This document shows, one piece after another, positions 15,173-24,555 of a stretch of 53,177 bases of DNA; position 1 is the stretch's first letter; every line of letters starts with the position of its first letter. Origin of the DNA: Gallibacterium melopsittaci (GTDB lineage: Bacteria; Pseudomonadota; Gammaproteobacteria; Enterobacterales; Pasteurellaceae); assembly GCF_042433085.1 (NCBI RefSeq), contig NZ_JBHLWA010000032.1:1-53177 (forward strand). Direction: 5' to 3'. Position numbers and translations under genes: made by a program. Below the pieces are notes generated by a model. It was not told the DNA's origin, ran no database searches, and was given only the letters and a program-made list of their open reading frames with translations.

Positions 15173-16030
15173 ATGAATATTTTACAGTCATTGTGGATGG
15201 TTTTTGCCAGTGCCACTTTTGCAATTATGGCAGCGTTTATTAAGCTCGCTGCTGAAGATGGAGCAAGCCTAGGAGCAATTATTTTTACTCGAGGATTGCC
15301 GTCAGTATTATTAATCTGGCTTTGGGTACTATTCGCTCGCCAACACCGAAGTTTTAAAACACCTCGACTACGTTCTCATCTTACTCGCAGTATCTTTGGG
15401 GTACTCTCAATTTGGTGTGGCTTTTATGCGTATGCTCATCTTCCACTGGCGACTGCTGCTAGTTTGAACTATACCACAACCTTGTTTATTACTTTCTGGA
15501 CAGTGTTAACTACGGTGATGGCACATCGGACAATACAGATTTTAGCAGTTGCTTTAGGATTTTTGGGCGTATTAATCGTTTTAAGGCCAAGTATTAATGC
15601 ACAAGATTGGTTTGCTATTTTAGTTGGTGTACTTTCTGGATTAAGTGCAACGGGTGCAGTGCTTACAGTAAAACGTCTGGGGCAAGCGGGTGAACCAGTT
15701 TGGCGAACAGTGTTCTATTTTTCTGTTTCTGTCACAGTGATTGGCTTTGTTGGGTTTTTGCTCGCCGATAACTATCTCGCGGATATTCACTCCATTTGGT
15801 ATTTATTAGGGATAGGTATTTTTGGATTGTTAGGACAATTAGGATTAACACGATCATTTAGCTATGGTGCAACGGTACTTACAGCAACATTACAATATAC
15901 AGCGATTATTTTCTCTGCCTTGTTAAGTTTGTGGCTATGGGATACTTCAATTGATTTACTGAGTTGGTTGGGAATGTTTGTCATCGTAGCATCTGGTGGA
16001 TTATGTGCCTATGGAACAAGGAAAGAATAA
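15173..16030 (+). CDS. DMT-superfamily permease (EamA family)
   Basis: This 285-residue protein has about ten hydrophobic helices arranged as two EamA repeats (about 5-135 and 145-280), the usual size of drug/metabolite transporters. The first helix is MVFASATFAIMAAFIKLAAE and a helix near 110 ends VALGFLGVLIVLRP. The substrate cannot be assigned; amino-acid or metabolite export is common in the family. It starts 2 nt after murJ and is followed by the ribF promoter. Confidence 0.85.
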   Translation: MNILQSLWMVFASATFAIMAAFIKLAAEDGASLGAIIFTRGLPSVLLIWLWVLFARQHRSFKTPRLRSHLTRSIFGVLSIWCGFYAYAHLPLATAASLNYTTTLFITFWTVLTTVMAHRTIQILAVALGFLGVLIVLRPSINAQDWFAILVGVLSGLSATGAVLTVKRLGQAGEPVWRTVFYFSVSVTVIGFVGFLLADNYLADIHSIWYLLGIGIFGLLGQLGLTRSFSYGATVLTATLQYTAIIFSALLSLWLWDTSIDLLSWLGMFVIVASGGLCAYGTRKE

Positions 16031-16052
16031 TCTTTTTCAAGCGGGTTCAAGT

Positions 16053-16081
16053 TTTACACCTTTTGACAATCTGCGTATAAT
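16053..16081 (+). promoter_or_regulatory. sigma-70 promoter of ribF
   Basis: A -35 box TTTACA (16053-16058), a 17-nt spacer and a perfect -10 TATAAT (16076-16081) lie about 35 nt before the ribF ATG. A tempting TTGACA at 16063 is only 7 nt from the -10 and cannot be its partner. Confidence 0.75.
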
Positions 16082-16123
16082 ACCCGCATTTTTTGTAACC
16101 TTTTTGATGAGCTAATAGCAATA

Positions 16124-17062
16124 ATGCAATTAATTCGAGGTCTTTATAATTTACCAACCTTTCCACAAGGTTGTGCGCTGACGATTGGTAATTTTGATGG
16201 CGTACATTTAGGGCATCAAACTATCTTACAGCACTTGAAGCAAAAAGCAGACGAATTGTCGTTACCGACTGTGGTGATGTTATTTGAACCTCAAGCAAAA
16301 GAATTTTTTCTCAAGGAAAAAGCACCAGCTCGTTTAATGCGCTTACGAGATAAATTGACATATCTTGCTCATTTTGGGGTGGATTATGTTTTTTGTGTTC
16401 CTTTTAATGCTACATTCGCCCAACAAACTACAATGGAATTTATCCAACATTATTTAATTGATAAATTGAAAGTTAAATTTCTCAGTGTGGGTGATGATTT
16501 TCGCTTTGGTGTTAATCGCAGTGGTAATTTTGCTACATTAAAACAAGCAGGGGAAAAATATGGCTTTCAAGTCGAAAATAATAGCAGTTATTGCTTAGAT
16601 GACTTGAGAGTAAGTAGTACAGCAATTCGCCAAGCACTTGCTGAAGATAAACTGGATCAGGTCGAACAAATGTTAGGACGACCTTATAGTATTTTAGGGC
16701 GAGTGGTACATGGTAATGAATTGGGTAGAACGATTGGTTTCCCAACGGCAAATATTGGATTACATCGTAATGTTAATCCTATCCAAGGAGTATATGCAGT
16801 AGAGGTTAGCGATCGGATAGGACATCATTATTATGGCGTTGCGAATGTGGGAAATCGCCCAACTATCAATGGGGTAAAACCATTATTAGAAGTTCATCTA
16901 TTTGATTTCAATGGTGATCTTTACGGGAAAACCTTAGAAATTTTCTTTAAAGCAAAATTGCGTTCAGAAATTAAATTTCCATCATTTGAGGCTTTACGTG
17001 AACAGATTGCACGTGATGCACAAAATGCAAAAACTTACTTTCAACAAAATGATGAAAAATAG
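16124..17062 (+). CDS. ribF: Bifunctional riboflavin kinase / FAD synthetase
   Basis: RibF phosphorylates riboflavin to FMN and adenylates FMN to FAD. The 312-residue protein has the N-terminal nucleotidyltransferase motif TIGNFDGVHLGHQ at about 20-32 and the C-terminal kinase motif GRTIGFPTANI at about 202-212, then NVGNRPT. It sits in the conserved order murJ-ribF-ileS-lspA-ispH. Its product FMN is the ligand of the riboswitch on ribB in this window. Confidence 0.97.
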   Translation: MQLIRGLYNLPTFPQGCALTIGNFDGVHLGHQTILQHLKQKADELSLPTVVMLFEPQAKEFFLKEKAPARLMRLRDKLTYLAHFGVDYVFCVPFNATFAQQTTMEFIQHYLIDKLKVKFLSVGDDFRFGVNRSGNFATLKQAGEKYGFQVENNSSYCLDDLRVSSTAIRQALAEDKLDQVEQMLGRPYSILGRVVHGNELGRTIGFPTANIGLHRNVNPIQGVYAVEVSDRIGHHYYGVANVGNRPTINGVKPLLEVHLFDFNGDLYGKTLEIFFKAKLRSEIKFPSFEALREQIARDAQNAKTYFQQNDEK

Positions 17063-17203
17063 TCAATTTTTTTGATAAGTTTATTTGCATAGCGATCCAA
17101 AAAAGGCTATAAAAGAACGTTTTCAGGCGAAACTTTTGGTAATAGTCACCTAAAGTTAGCCAATCTAAATTTGATTTAACTTTTATTATTACGGAATAAA
17201 CTC

Positions 17204-20023
17204 ATGTCTAAAGAAACAACTGATTACAAAAGCACGTTAAACCTGCCTGAAACAGGTTTCCCAATGCGTGGCGACTTGGCAAAACGTGAGCCAGCGATGC
17301 TAAAAAATTGGTATGATAAACAGCTTTATCAAAAAATCCGTCAAGCAAGTAAAGGCAAGAAAACATTTATTTTGCATGATGGTCCTCCATATGCGAATGG
17401 AACAATTCACATTGGGCATGCCGTAAACAAAATTTTAAAAGATATTATTGTTAAATCAAAAACAGCACTTGGTTATGACTCTCCATATATTCCAGGTTGG
17501 GACTGTCATGGCTTACCGATTGAACTAAAAGTAGAGGGCTTGGTTGGTAAACCAAATGAGAAAGTTTCTGCTGCGGAATTCCGTGAAGCGTGTCGTGCGT
17601 ATGCAAAAGAGCAAGTTGAAGGACAGAAAAAAGATTTTATTCGTTTAGGGGTAATTGGGGATTGGGATAATCCATATCTCACTATGAATTTTGCCACAGA
17701 AGCCAATATTATCCGTACCTTAGGCAATGTGATCAAAAATGGTCATCTCTATAAAGGATCTAAACCTGTACATTGGTGTTTAGATTGTGGTTCTGCTTTA
17801 GCGGAAGCGGAAGTTGAATATTATGATAAAACTTCCCCATCAATTTATGTGCGTTTTGCTGCAGCAGATGAAGCAGCGGTGTTAGCAAAATTTACTTTAG
17901 AAAAGGCTGGAACTGGGAAACTTTCAGCGGTGATTTGGACAACAACTCCTTGGACATTACCGTCTAACCGTGCAATTGCTCTACATCCAGAATTAGAATA
18001 TCAATTAATTCAAGTGAATGGAGAACGTTTAATCCTCAATACTGAGTTAGTTGAAAGTGTGATGAAAGCGATTGGTGCAGAAGATTATCAAGTGTTAGGT
18101 GTAGCGAAAGGGAAAGACCTTGAGTTATTGCAATTCAAACACCCATTCTATGATTACACCGTACCATTTATCCTTGGCGAACACGTAGGTAATGATGCAG
18201 GTACTGGTTTAGTCCATACTGCGCCAGATCACGGTCATGACGACTTTGTTGTAGGACAACAATACAATTTACCAATGGCTGGATTAATTGGAAATGATGG
18301 TAAATTTAATAGCCAAGCACAATTCTTTGCGGGTGAAAATGTATTTGATGCAAATCCTTTAGTGGTGAAAAAATTGGAGGAAGTGGGGGCATTATTAAAA
18401 GTTGAGAAAATTACCCACAGCTATCCACATTGTTGGCGACATAAAACTCCGATTATTTTCCGTGCAACACCACAATGGTTTATCGGTATGGATGTACAGG
18501 GATTACGTGCACAAGCATCAAAAGAGATTAAAAGTGTGCGCTGGATTCCAGACTGGGGACAAGCTCGTATTGAATCAATGGTAGCGAATCGTCCAGACTG
18601 GTGTATTTCTCGTCAACGTACTTGGGGCGTGCCATTAACTTTATTTATTCATAAAGAAACGGAAGTGTTACACCCACGTACTTTAGAGTTAATTGAAGAA
18701 GTTGCGAAACGTGTTGAAGAAAAAGGTATTCAAGCGTGGTGGGATCTCGATATTAATGAAGTATTAGGGGAAGACGCTAAAGAGTACCAAAAAGTACCAG
18801 ATACCTTAGATGTGTGGTTCGATTCAGGATCAACTTATTCTGCGGTAGCAAAACATCGTCCAGAATTTGGTGGTAATGAAGTAGATATGTATCTCGAAGG
18901 ATCTGACCAACATCGTGGTTGGTTTATGTCTTCATTAATGTTATCAACAGCCACAGATAATAAATCACCATATAAACAAGTTCTTACTCACGGATTTACC
19001 GTTGATGGACAAGGCCGCAAGATGTCAAAATCAATCGGTAATATCGTTACACCACAAGAAGTAATGGATAAATTTGGTGGTGATATTTTACGTTTATGGG
19101 TTGGTTCTGCAGACTATACAGGTGAAATTGCGGTATCTGATGAAATTTTCAAACGTGCAGCAGATTCTTATCGCCGTATTCGTAATACCGCACGTTTCTT
19201 ATTAGCAAACCTTAATGGCTTTGATCCAAAACGTGATATGGTGCCAGCAGATGAAATGATCGTATTAGATCGTTGGGCAGTTGCTTGTGCATTACAGGCA
19301 CAAGAAGAGATCAAACACGCCTATGATAATTATCAATTCCACGAAGTGGTACAACGTATTATGCGTTTCTGCTCAATCGAAATGGGATCATTCTATTTAG
19401 ATATTATCAAAGACCGTCAATATACGACCAAAGCGAATAGCCTTGCACGTCGTAGTTGTCAAACAGCGTTGTATCATATTGCAGAAGCGTTAGTACGCTG
19501 GATTGCACCAATTCTCTCGTTCACTGCGGATGAAATTTGGCAATATTTACCAGGCGAACGTAGTGAGTTTGTCTTTATGGAAGAGTTCTATAACGGCTTA
19601 TTTGCATTAGCAGATAATGAAGAGATGAATGATGCGTATTGGCAAGAAGTATTAAAAGTCAGAGCAGAAGTTAACCGTGTATTAGAACAAGCTCGTAATG
19701 ATAAAGTGATTGGTGCTGCACTTGCTGCAGAAGTAACCTTATACGCAAACCAACATTATGCAGATTTATTAGCAAAATTAGGTGATGAATTGCGTTTTGT
19801 ATTGATTACCTCAAAAGCAGAAGTGAAAGCATTAGCGGATGCAGATGTGGTAGAAGGTGAATTAAGCGGTTTAGCTGTGAAAGTGGTTGCTTCACAAGCA
19901 GAAAAATGCCCTCGTTGTTGGCATTATTCTGCAACTGTTGGACAAAATAGCGAACATCCACACCTCTGTTCTCGTTGTGTTGAGAATGTTGTCGGTGAGG
20001 GTGAAAGTCGTCAATTTGCTTAA
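17204..20023 (+). CDS. ileS: Isoleucyl-tRNA synthetase
   Basis: IleRS charges tRNA-Ile and edits mischarged valine. The 939-residue protein has the class I signatures HIGH at 69-72 (within PPYANGTIHIGHA) and KMSKS at 606-610, the editing-domain segment WTTTPWTLPSN near 246-256, and a C-terminal zinc site formed by CPRCW and CSRC. It is the bacterial (type 1) form of usual length. The gene follows ribF by 141 nt and is closed by a terminator hairpin. Confidence 0.98.
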   Translation: MSKETTDYKSTLNLPETGFPMRGDLAKREPAMLKNWYDKQLYQKIRQASKGKKTFILHDGPPYANGTIHIGHAVNKILKDIIVKSKTALGYDSPYIPGWDCHGLPIELKVEGLVGKPNEKVSAAEFREACRAYAKEQVEGQKKDFIRLGVIGDWDNPYLTMNFATEANIIRTLGNVIKNGHLYKGSKPVHWCLDCGSALAEAEVEYYDKTSPSIYVRFAAADEAAVLAKFTLEKAGTGKLSAVIWTTTPWTLPSNRAIALHPELEYQLIQVNGERLILNTELVESVMKAIGAEDYQVLGVAKGKDLELLQFKHPFYDYTVPFILGEHVGNDAGTGLVHTAPDHGHDDFVVGQQYNLPMAGLIGNDGKFNSQAQFFAGENVFDANPLVVKKLEEVGALLKVEKITHSYPHCWRHKTPIIFRATPQWFIGMDVQGLRAQASKEIKSVRWIPDWGQARIESMVANRPDWCISRQRTWGVPLTLFIHKETEVLHPRTLELIEEVAKRVEEKGIQAWWDLDINEVLGEDAKEYQKVPDTLDVWFDSGSTYSAVAKHRPEFGGNEVDMYLEGSDQHRGWFMSSLMLSTATDNKSPYKQVLTHGFTVDGQGRKMSKSIGNIVTPQEVMDKFGGDILRLWVGSADYTGEIAVSDEIFKRAADSYRRIRNTARFLLANLNGFDPKRDMVPADEMIVLDRWAVACALQAQEEIKHAYDNYQFHEVVQRIMRFCSIEMGSFYLDIIKDRQYTTKANSLARRSCQTALYHIAEALVRWIAPILSFTADEIWQYLPGERSEFVFMEEFYNGLFALADNEEMNDAYWQEVLKVRAEVNRVLEQARNDKVIGAALAAEVTLYANQHYADLLAKLGDELRFVLITSKAEVKALADADVVEGELSGLAVKVVASQAEKCPRCWHYSATVGQNSEHPHLCSRCVENVVGEGESRQFA

Positions 20024-20055
20024 TTAGTGATAGCAATTCTTGAACAATTAATCGT

Positions 20056-20098
20056 GATCACTGCTAGGTTGATAACTTAGCAGTGATCCTTTTTTATT
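20056..20098 (+). terminator. Intrinsic terminator after ileS
   Basis: An 11-bp stem (20056-20066 with 20078-20088), extended inward by a further partly paired stretch, is followed by CCTTTTTTATT. It separates ileS from lspA, so lspA-ispH either rely on read-through or have their own promoter. Confidence 0.85.
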
Positions 20099-20137
20099 GT
20101 GAATAGGGTAAATAGCTTTTTAACAATGAGTATCGTG

Positions 20138-20638
20138 ATGAAACAAAAGCAAACAAACGGATTAATTTTTCTTTGGTTAAGTGTACTGGCATTTGTAGTT
20201 GATTTAGGGACAAAATGGCTAGTAGTAACCCGTTTTGAATTGTACGAAAGTATCAATATTTTACCGATTTTCAATTTAACGTATGTCAGAAATTATGGCG
20301 CAGCGTTTAGCTTTTTAGCTGATCATAGTGGTTGGCAAAAATACTTTTTTGTCTTAATTGCATTGGTGATTTCTGGATTGCTGCTGTTTTGGTTATGGCG
20401 TTCGCCACGTACAAAAACGTTAGTCAATAGTGCTTATGCGTTGATTATTGGTGGGGCGTTAGCCAATATGGTTGATCGTTTATATCACGGATTTGTGGTG
20501 GATTTTCTCGATTTCTATTGGCAGATTTATCATTATCCAGTATTTAATGTGGCAGATATATCAATCTGTGTGGGAGCAGGATTAATGATCCTCGATTATG
20601 TAAAGAATGAAAGAAAAGAAACAAAGGAAAGTGAGTGA
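20138..20638 (+). CDS. lspA: Lipoprotein signal peptidase (signal peptidase II)
   Basis: LspA is an inner-membrane aspartyl protease that cleaves the signal peptide of prolipoproteins before the lipidated cysteine. The 166-residue product has four membrane helices, the motif VRNYGAAFSFLAD, and the two catalytic aspartates in GGALANMVDRLYHGFVVDF and FNVADISIC. I chose the ATG at 20138 (GAG upstream); an ATG at 20126 or GTG at 20099 would add 4 or 13 residues. Its stop overlaps the ispH start (TGATG). Confidence 0.93.
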   Translation: MKQKQTNGLIFLWLSVLAFVVDLGTKWLVVTRFELYESINILPIFNLTYVRNYGAAFSFLADHSGWQKYFFVLIALVISGLLLFWLWRSPRTKTLVNSAYALIIGGALANMVDRLYHGFVVDFLDFYWQIYHYPVFNVADISICVGAGLMILDYVKNERKETKESE

Positions 20639-21582
20639 TGAAAATTATTTTAGCCAATCCACGAGGTTTCTGTGCAGGTGTTGATCGAGCGATTAGTATT
20701 GTTGAATTAGCGTTAGAGATTCATGGTGCGCCAATTTATGTGCGTCATGAAGTTGTGCATAATCGTTTTGTGGTTGAGGGATTACGTCAACGTGGGGCGA
20801 TTTTTGTAGAAGAACTTAGTGAAGTACCCGATGGGGCAATTGTGATTTTCTCTGCCCATGGCGTTTCACAAGCTGTTCGTCAGGAAGCCAAAGATCGTAA
20901 TTTAAAAGTGTTTGATGCTACTTGTCCATTAGTAACAAAAGTCCATATGCAGGTTGCTCGTGCGAGTCGTAAAGGAACAAAAGCGATTTTGATTGGGCAT
21001 AAAGGGCACCCAGAAGTGGAAGGAACGATGGGGCAATATGATAATCAAGATGGTGGAATTTATTTGATTGAGAATGTGGAAGATATTTTAAAACTCCCTG
21101 TATCGAATCAAGATGATTTAACCTTTATGACACAAACAACGTTGTCGATTGATGATACTGTAGAGGTGATTGCAGCACTGAAACAAAAATATCCTGCGAT
21201 TCAAGGCCCACGCAAAAATGATATTTGCTATGCAACTACTAATCGGCAACACGCCGTGAAAGAGTTAGCTACGCAATCTGATTTAGTCATTGTAGTGGGT
21301 TCAAAAAATTCCTCGAATTCCAATCGTTTAGCAGAGTTAGCTTCACGTATGGGCGTAGCAGCAAAATTAATTGATGATGCGGCAGATATTGACCCAACTT
21401 GGTTAGAGAATGTGAACGTGATTGGGATTACTGCGGGGGCTTCTGCACCAGAGGTGTTAGTACAATCTGTGGTAAGCCGTTTGTTAGAACTTGGTGCAAC
21501 AACCGTTGAAGAGTTGGAAGGTTGTGAAGAGAATACTGTTTTTGAAGTACCGAAAGAACTTCGAATTACCGAAGTAGAATAA
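20638..21582 (+). CDS. ispH: 4-hydroxy-3-methylbut-2-enyl diphosphate reductase
   Basis: IspH is the last enzyme of the MEP isoprenoid pathway, an iron-sulfur protein yielding IPP and DMAPP. The 314-residue protein has the three cluster cysteines in RGFCAGVDRA (about 9-18), DATCPLVTKVH (about 93-103) and NDICYATTNRQ (about 194-204), plus the substrate segment GSKNSSNSNRL. The ATG at 20638 overlaps the lspA stop and has GGAAA upstream. Confidence 0.97.
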   Translation: MKIILANPRGFCAGVDRAISIVELALEIHGAPIYVRHEVVHNRFVVEGLRQRGAIFVEELSEVPDGAIVIFSAHGVSQAVRQEAKDRNLKVFDATCPLVTKVHMQVARASRKGTKAILIGHKGHPEVEGTMGQYDNQDGGIYLIENVEDILKLPVSNQDDLTFMTQTTLSIDDTVEVIAALKQKYPAIQGPRKNDICYATTNRQHAVKELATQSDLVIVVGSKNSSNSNRLAELASRMGVAAKLIDDAADIDPTWLENVNVIGITAGASAPEVLVQSVVSRLLELGATTVEELEGCEENTVFEVPKELRITEVE

Positions 21583-21585
21583 CAA

Positions 21586-21611
21586 AATCGCACAGCATAG
21601 GCTGTGCGATT
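21586..21611. terminator. Bidirectional terminator between ispH and gnd
   Basis: An 11-bp perfect stem (21586-21596 / 21601-21611) with loop ATAG is flanked by short T-rich stretches on both strands. It lies 3 nt after ispH and 24 nt after gnd. Confidence 0.85.
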
Positions 21612-21635
21612 GTATTTTAGAGGTTTTAAAAAAGG

Positions 21636-23090
21636 TTAGACATCATAAGTGGTTGATGCGGTATTACCACCATGACCAGTCCAGTTAGTATGGAAATATT
21701 CACCACGTGCTTTATCAGTACGTTCATAAGTATGTGCACCAAAGTAATCACGTTGAGCTTGTAATAGATTTGCTGGTAAGCGAGCTGTCGTATAACCATC
21801 TAGGAAGGTCAACGCAGACGCCATACAAGGCATTGGTAAACCAATTTCCACTGCTTTAGCAACCACTTTACGCCAAGCCGCTAAACAAACTTTTAAGATG
21901 CCATTAAAGTATGGATCTGAACCTAAGAAGATTAAGTCTGGGTTTGCAGTATAAGCATCACGGATATTACCTAAGAATGCACTGCGGATAATACAACCTT
22001 CACGCCATAATAGTGCGGTATTACCATAGTTTAGATCCCATTGATAGGTTTCAGATGCTTCACGAATTAACATAAAGCCTTGCGCATAAGAAATGATTTT
22101 TGAGGCAAGTAATGCTTTACGCACTGCTTCAATCCACTCTTTTTTATCGCCACTCACAGGTTGAATGGTATTATCAAAGAGTTTTGCTGCCGCTAAACGT
22201 TGTTCTTTAAATGAAGAAACACAACGTGCAAATACCGCTTCACTGATTAAGGTTAATGGAATACCAAGATCTAACGCATTAATTCCTGTCCATTTACCTG
22301 TCCCTTTTTGTCCAGCAGTATCGAGGATTTTTTCTACTAATGGTTCCCCATCTTCATCTTTATATGCCAAAATATCAGCAGTAATATCAATCAGATAGCT
22401 ACTTAATTCAGTTTTTTTCCATTCACTGAAAATCTCATGCATTTCATCATAACTTAATCCTAAGCCCTCTTTTAAGAAATGGTAGGCTTCACAGATTAAT
22501 TGCATATCGCCATATTCGATACCGTTATGTACCATTTTCACGAAATGACCAGCACCATCTTTACCAACCCAATCACAGCAAGGTTCGCCAGCAGGTGTTT
22601 TTGCAGAAATGGCTTGTAGAATTGGTTTGACATATGGCCATGCTTCTTCATTACCACCTGGCATAATAGATGGACCACGTCTAGCCCCTTCTTCACCACC
22701 AGATACACCAGTTCCGACAAAGCGAATACCTTTTTCTTTTAACGCAGCAACACGGCGATTAGTATCTGGATAATTTGAGTTACCACCATCAATAATGATA
22801 TCGCCCTCTTCAAGATACGGCACTAAGTTATCAATAAATTGATCAACCACATTTCCCGCACGCACCATTAACATAATTTTGCGAGGTTTTTCGAGTTTAT
22901 CGACAAGATCTTGTAAAGAATACGCACCAATAATATTGGTACCTTTGGCGGCACCTTGTAAAAATTCATCTACTTTTGCAGTAGTACGGTTATAAGCGAC
23001 CACTTTGAAACCGTGATCATTCATATTTAAAATTAAATTTTGTCCCATTACCGCTAAACCGATAACGCCAATATCGCCTTTTTGGCTCAT
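21636..23090 (-). CDS. gnd: 6-phosphogluconate dehydrogenase (decarboxylating)
   Basis: Gnd oxidises 6-phosphogluconate to ribulose 5-phosphate with NADPH formation in the oxidative pentose-phosphate pathway. The 484-residue protein has the dinucleotide motif GVIGLAVMGQNLILN at about 8-22, the GTGVSGGEEGARRGPSIMPG substrate loop at about 126-145, and the catalytic lysine/histidine region HFVKMVHNGIEYGDMQL near 182-198. It lies in the same direction as pgl and zwf but is separated from them by four accessory genes. Confidence 0.97.
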   Translation of the reverse strand: MSQKGDIGVIGLAVMGQNLILNMNDHGFKVVAYNRTTAKVDEFLQGAAKGTNIIGAYSLQDLVDKLEKPRKIMLMVRAGNVVDQFIDNLVPYLEEGDIIIDGGNSNYPDTNRRVAALKEKGIRFVGTGVSGGEEGARRGPSIMPGGNEEAWPYVKPILQAISAKTPAGEPCCDWVGKDGAGHFVKMVHNGIEYGDMQLICEAYHFLKEGLGLSYDEMHEIFSEWKKTELSSYLIDITADILAYKDEDGEPLVEKILDTAGQKGTGKWTGINALDLGIPLTLISEAVFARCVSSFKEQRLAAAKLFDNTIQPVSGDKKEWIEAVRKALLASKIISYAQGFMLIREASETYQWDLNYGNTALLWREGCIIRSAFLGNIRDAYTANPDLIFLGSDPYFNGILKVCLAAWRKVVAKAVEIGLPMPCMASALTFLDGYTTARLPANLLQAQRDYFGAHTYERTDKARGEYFHTNWTGHGGNTASTTYDV

Positions 23091-23154
23091 ATTTTGCTCC
23101 TGTATTTTTCCAATATTTAAGTTAACTATATTTGTTGTATAGCTGTGAAACGCT

Positions 23155-23544
23155 TTATTTTATCCATGCACTTGGATGTTGTGTGAAACCAATATGCGGA
23201 TAATAATTTATTGCTTGTGGTGCAGAGAGTAAAATAATTTTACATTCTGCATCAACTTTCTCTTGTAGAGTTTGAATTAGTTGTTTGCCAATGCCTTGTT
23301 TTTGCCATTGCTCACTTACCGCTAAGTCGCTTAGATAACAACAATATGCAAAATCAGTCACTGCACGGGCAACACCTACTAAATGCTCGCCATTCCAAGC
23401 CGTAATTAATAGATCTGAATTTTGTAACATCTTAGTAATTCTATCAATGTCATGAATTGGTCTGCGAGCACCAAGAGTCGTTTGTTTTAATAATTCAATA
23501 TATTGTTGAGCTGTGAGTTGGATATCTGTTTTATAAACAATCAT
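23155..23544 (-). CDS. GNAT-family N-acetyltransferase
   Basis: This 129-residue protein has the GNAT acetyl-CoA loop EQWQKQGIGKQLI near 78-90, preceded by the strand CCYLSDLAV, and a C-terminal YYPHIGF segment as in many small bacterial acetyltransferases. The acceptor is unknown. It is 64 nt upstream of gnd on the same strand and follows the unknown membrane protein gene. Confidence 0.85.
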   Translation of the reverse strand: MIVYKTDIQLTAQQYIELLKQTTLGARRPIHDIDRITKMLQNSDLLITAWNGEHLVGVARAVTDFAYCCYLSDLAVSEQWQKQGIGKQLIQTLQEKVDAECKIILLSAPQAINYYPHIGFTQHPSAWIK

Positions 23545-23570
23545 TGCTTTTATCTCCTAAGTAATAGCGT

Positions 23571-24245
23571 TTATGGTTGTGAGATATTCTTTTTTCCAGA
23601 ACATATACCATCATTATTTTTCTCACAATAGGTCACCATTTTAATAATATTACTGCTTGGATAAATCACTAAAGCTCTAAATTGATCATTACCTAAACTG
23701 TTAATAAAAATTCTTGCATTGCTTGCTTTCCAGCTTGCTAATTCAATGTTTTTCATTGTTCCGCTAATTAATAAAGACTGATTATTAATATAATGGAATG
23801 GCGGTATAAAATATTCTGTACTCTCTATTTTATTAATATAATGATTATCTATGCAATCATACAAATAGTATTGTTTTTCATATTTGTCACGAATTTTTTC
23901 AAAAGGTATTTCTGTATAAGTTTCCTTGATTTTATCAAAATTTATCCAGCTCTCTTTTTGATAATAATGGTTATAACATAGGTATTGTTTTTCCCATTTT
24001 TGAAATCTAGTTTGTAAAATCAAATCATTTTTACCATATAATATTTTCTGTAATATTATTTGATTTTTTTGATGAATATTCTCAAAAGATCTTGCTGTGG
24101 TAATATAAGCATTAATATAAAAAATAACAGCACTTACACCAAAAATTAATAATAAACCAAGAATAAATATGATAAAGGGAATAAATATAATAATTAAAAG
24201 TCTAAATATAATTTTACTTGTTTTGTATATTATATTTTTTATCAT
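23571..24245 (-). CDS. Unknown membrane-anchored protein
   Basis: I do not recognise this 224-residue protein. A very hydrophobic N-terminal region (about 12-50) holds one or two membrane helices. The rest is a polar, tyrosine-rich domain with cysteines in LCYNHYY, LYDCIDNHY and a final YCEKNNDGICSG, which suggests disulfides outside the cytoplasm. The sequence is markedly AT-rich. It begins 3 nt after the stop of the nucleotidyltransferase gene (mntA-like), so it is cotranscribed with that toxin-antitoxin pair. Whether it is related functionally is unknown. Confidence 0.55.
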   Translation of the reverse strand: MIKNIIYKTSKIIFRLLIIIFIPFIIFILGLLLIFGVSAVIFYINAYITTARSFENIHQKNQIILQKILYGKNDLILQTRFQKWEKQYLCYNHYYQKESWINFDKIKETYTEIPFEKIRDKYEKQYYLYDCIDNHYINKIESTEYFIPPFHYINNQSLLISGTMKNIELASWKASNARIFINSLGNDQFRALVIYPSSNIIKMVTYCEKNNDGICSGKKNISQP

Positions 24246-24248
24246 AAA

Positions 24249-24554
24249 TTAAGATCTTTTGGTTTGAATAACGACACATTTTTTCCCAATAATTTCTTGA
24301 AATTTTTGTGATGTAGTTGCCCAATCCACTATATCTACCGTATAAGGTAAATCACTCTCTGAAAATGCCATTTCAACTTGACAGAGGGTCCTTAAATCAA
24401 GCGGCTGTTCACTCATCACTACTAAATCTAAATCAGAAAATGTAGTCGCTGTCCCTTTTACTCTTGAACCAAATGCACGCACCTCATAGGTGGGCAAATA
24501 AGTTTGTAAAATCTGCTGTACAATCGCTAAGTGTTGAGGCTGAATATCTATCAT
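24249..24554 (-). CDS. mntA: MNT-domain nucleotidyltransferase (antitoxin of HEPN/MNT pair)
   Basis: This 101-residue minimal nucleotidyltransferase has the GS-x10-D-x-D catalytic motif: Gly29-Ser30, then Asp41 and Asp43. In characterised HEPN/MNT (type VII) systems the MNT protein AMPylates the HEPN toxin and neutralises it. It resembles H. influenzae HI0073 in size and layout. It starts 1 nt after the HEPN-like gene on the same strand. Confidence 0.88.
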   Translation of the reverse strand: MIDIQPQHLAIVQQILQTYLPTYEVRAFGSRVKGTATTFSDLDLVVMSEQPLDLRTLCQVEMAFSESDLPYTVDIVDWATTSQKFQEIIGKKCVVIQTKRS

Positions 24555-24555
24555 A

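Noticed and set aside
16063..16081. TTGACA next to TATAAT before ribF
   Set aside because: The two hexamers are 7 nt apart, too close to form one promoter; TTTACA at 16053 with a 17-nt spacer was preferred.
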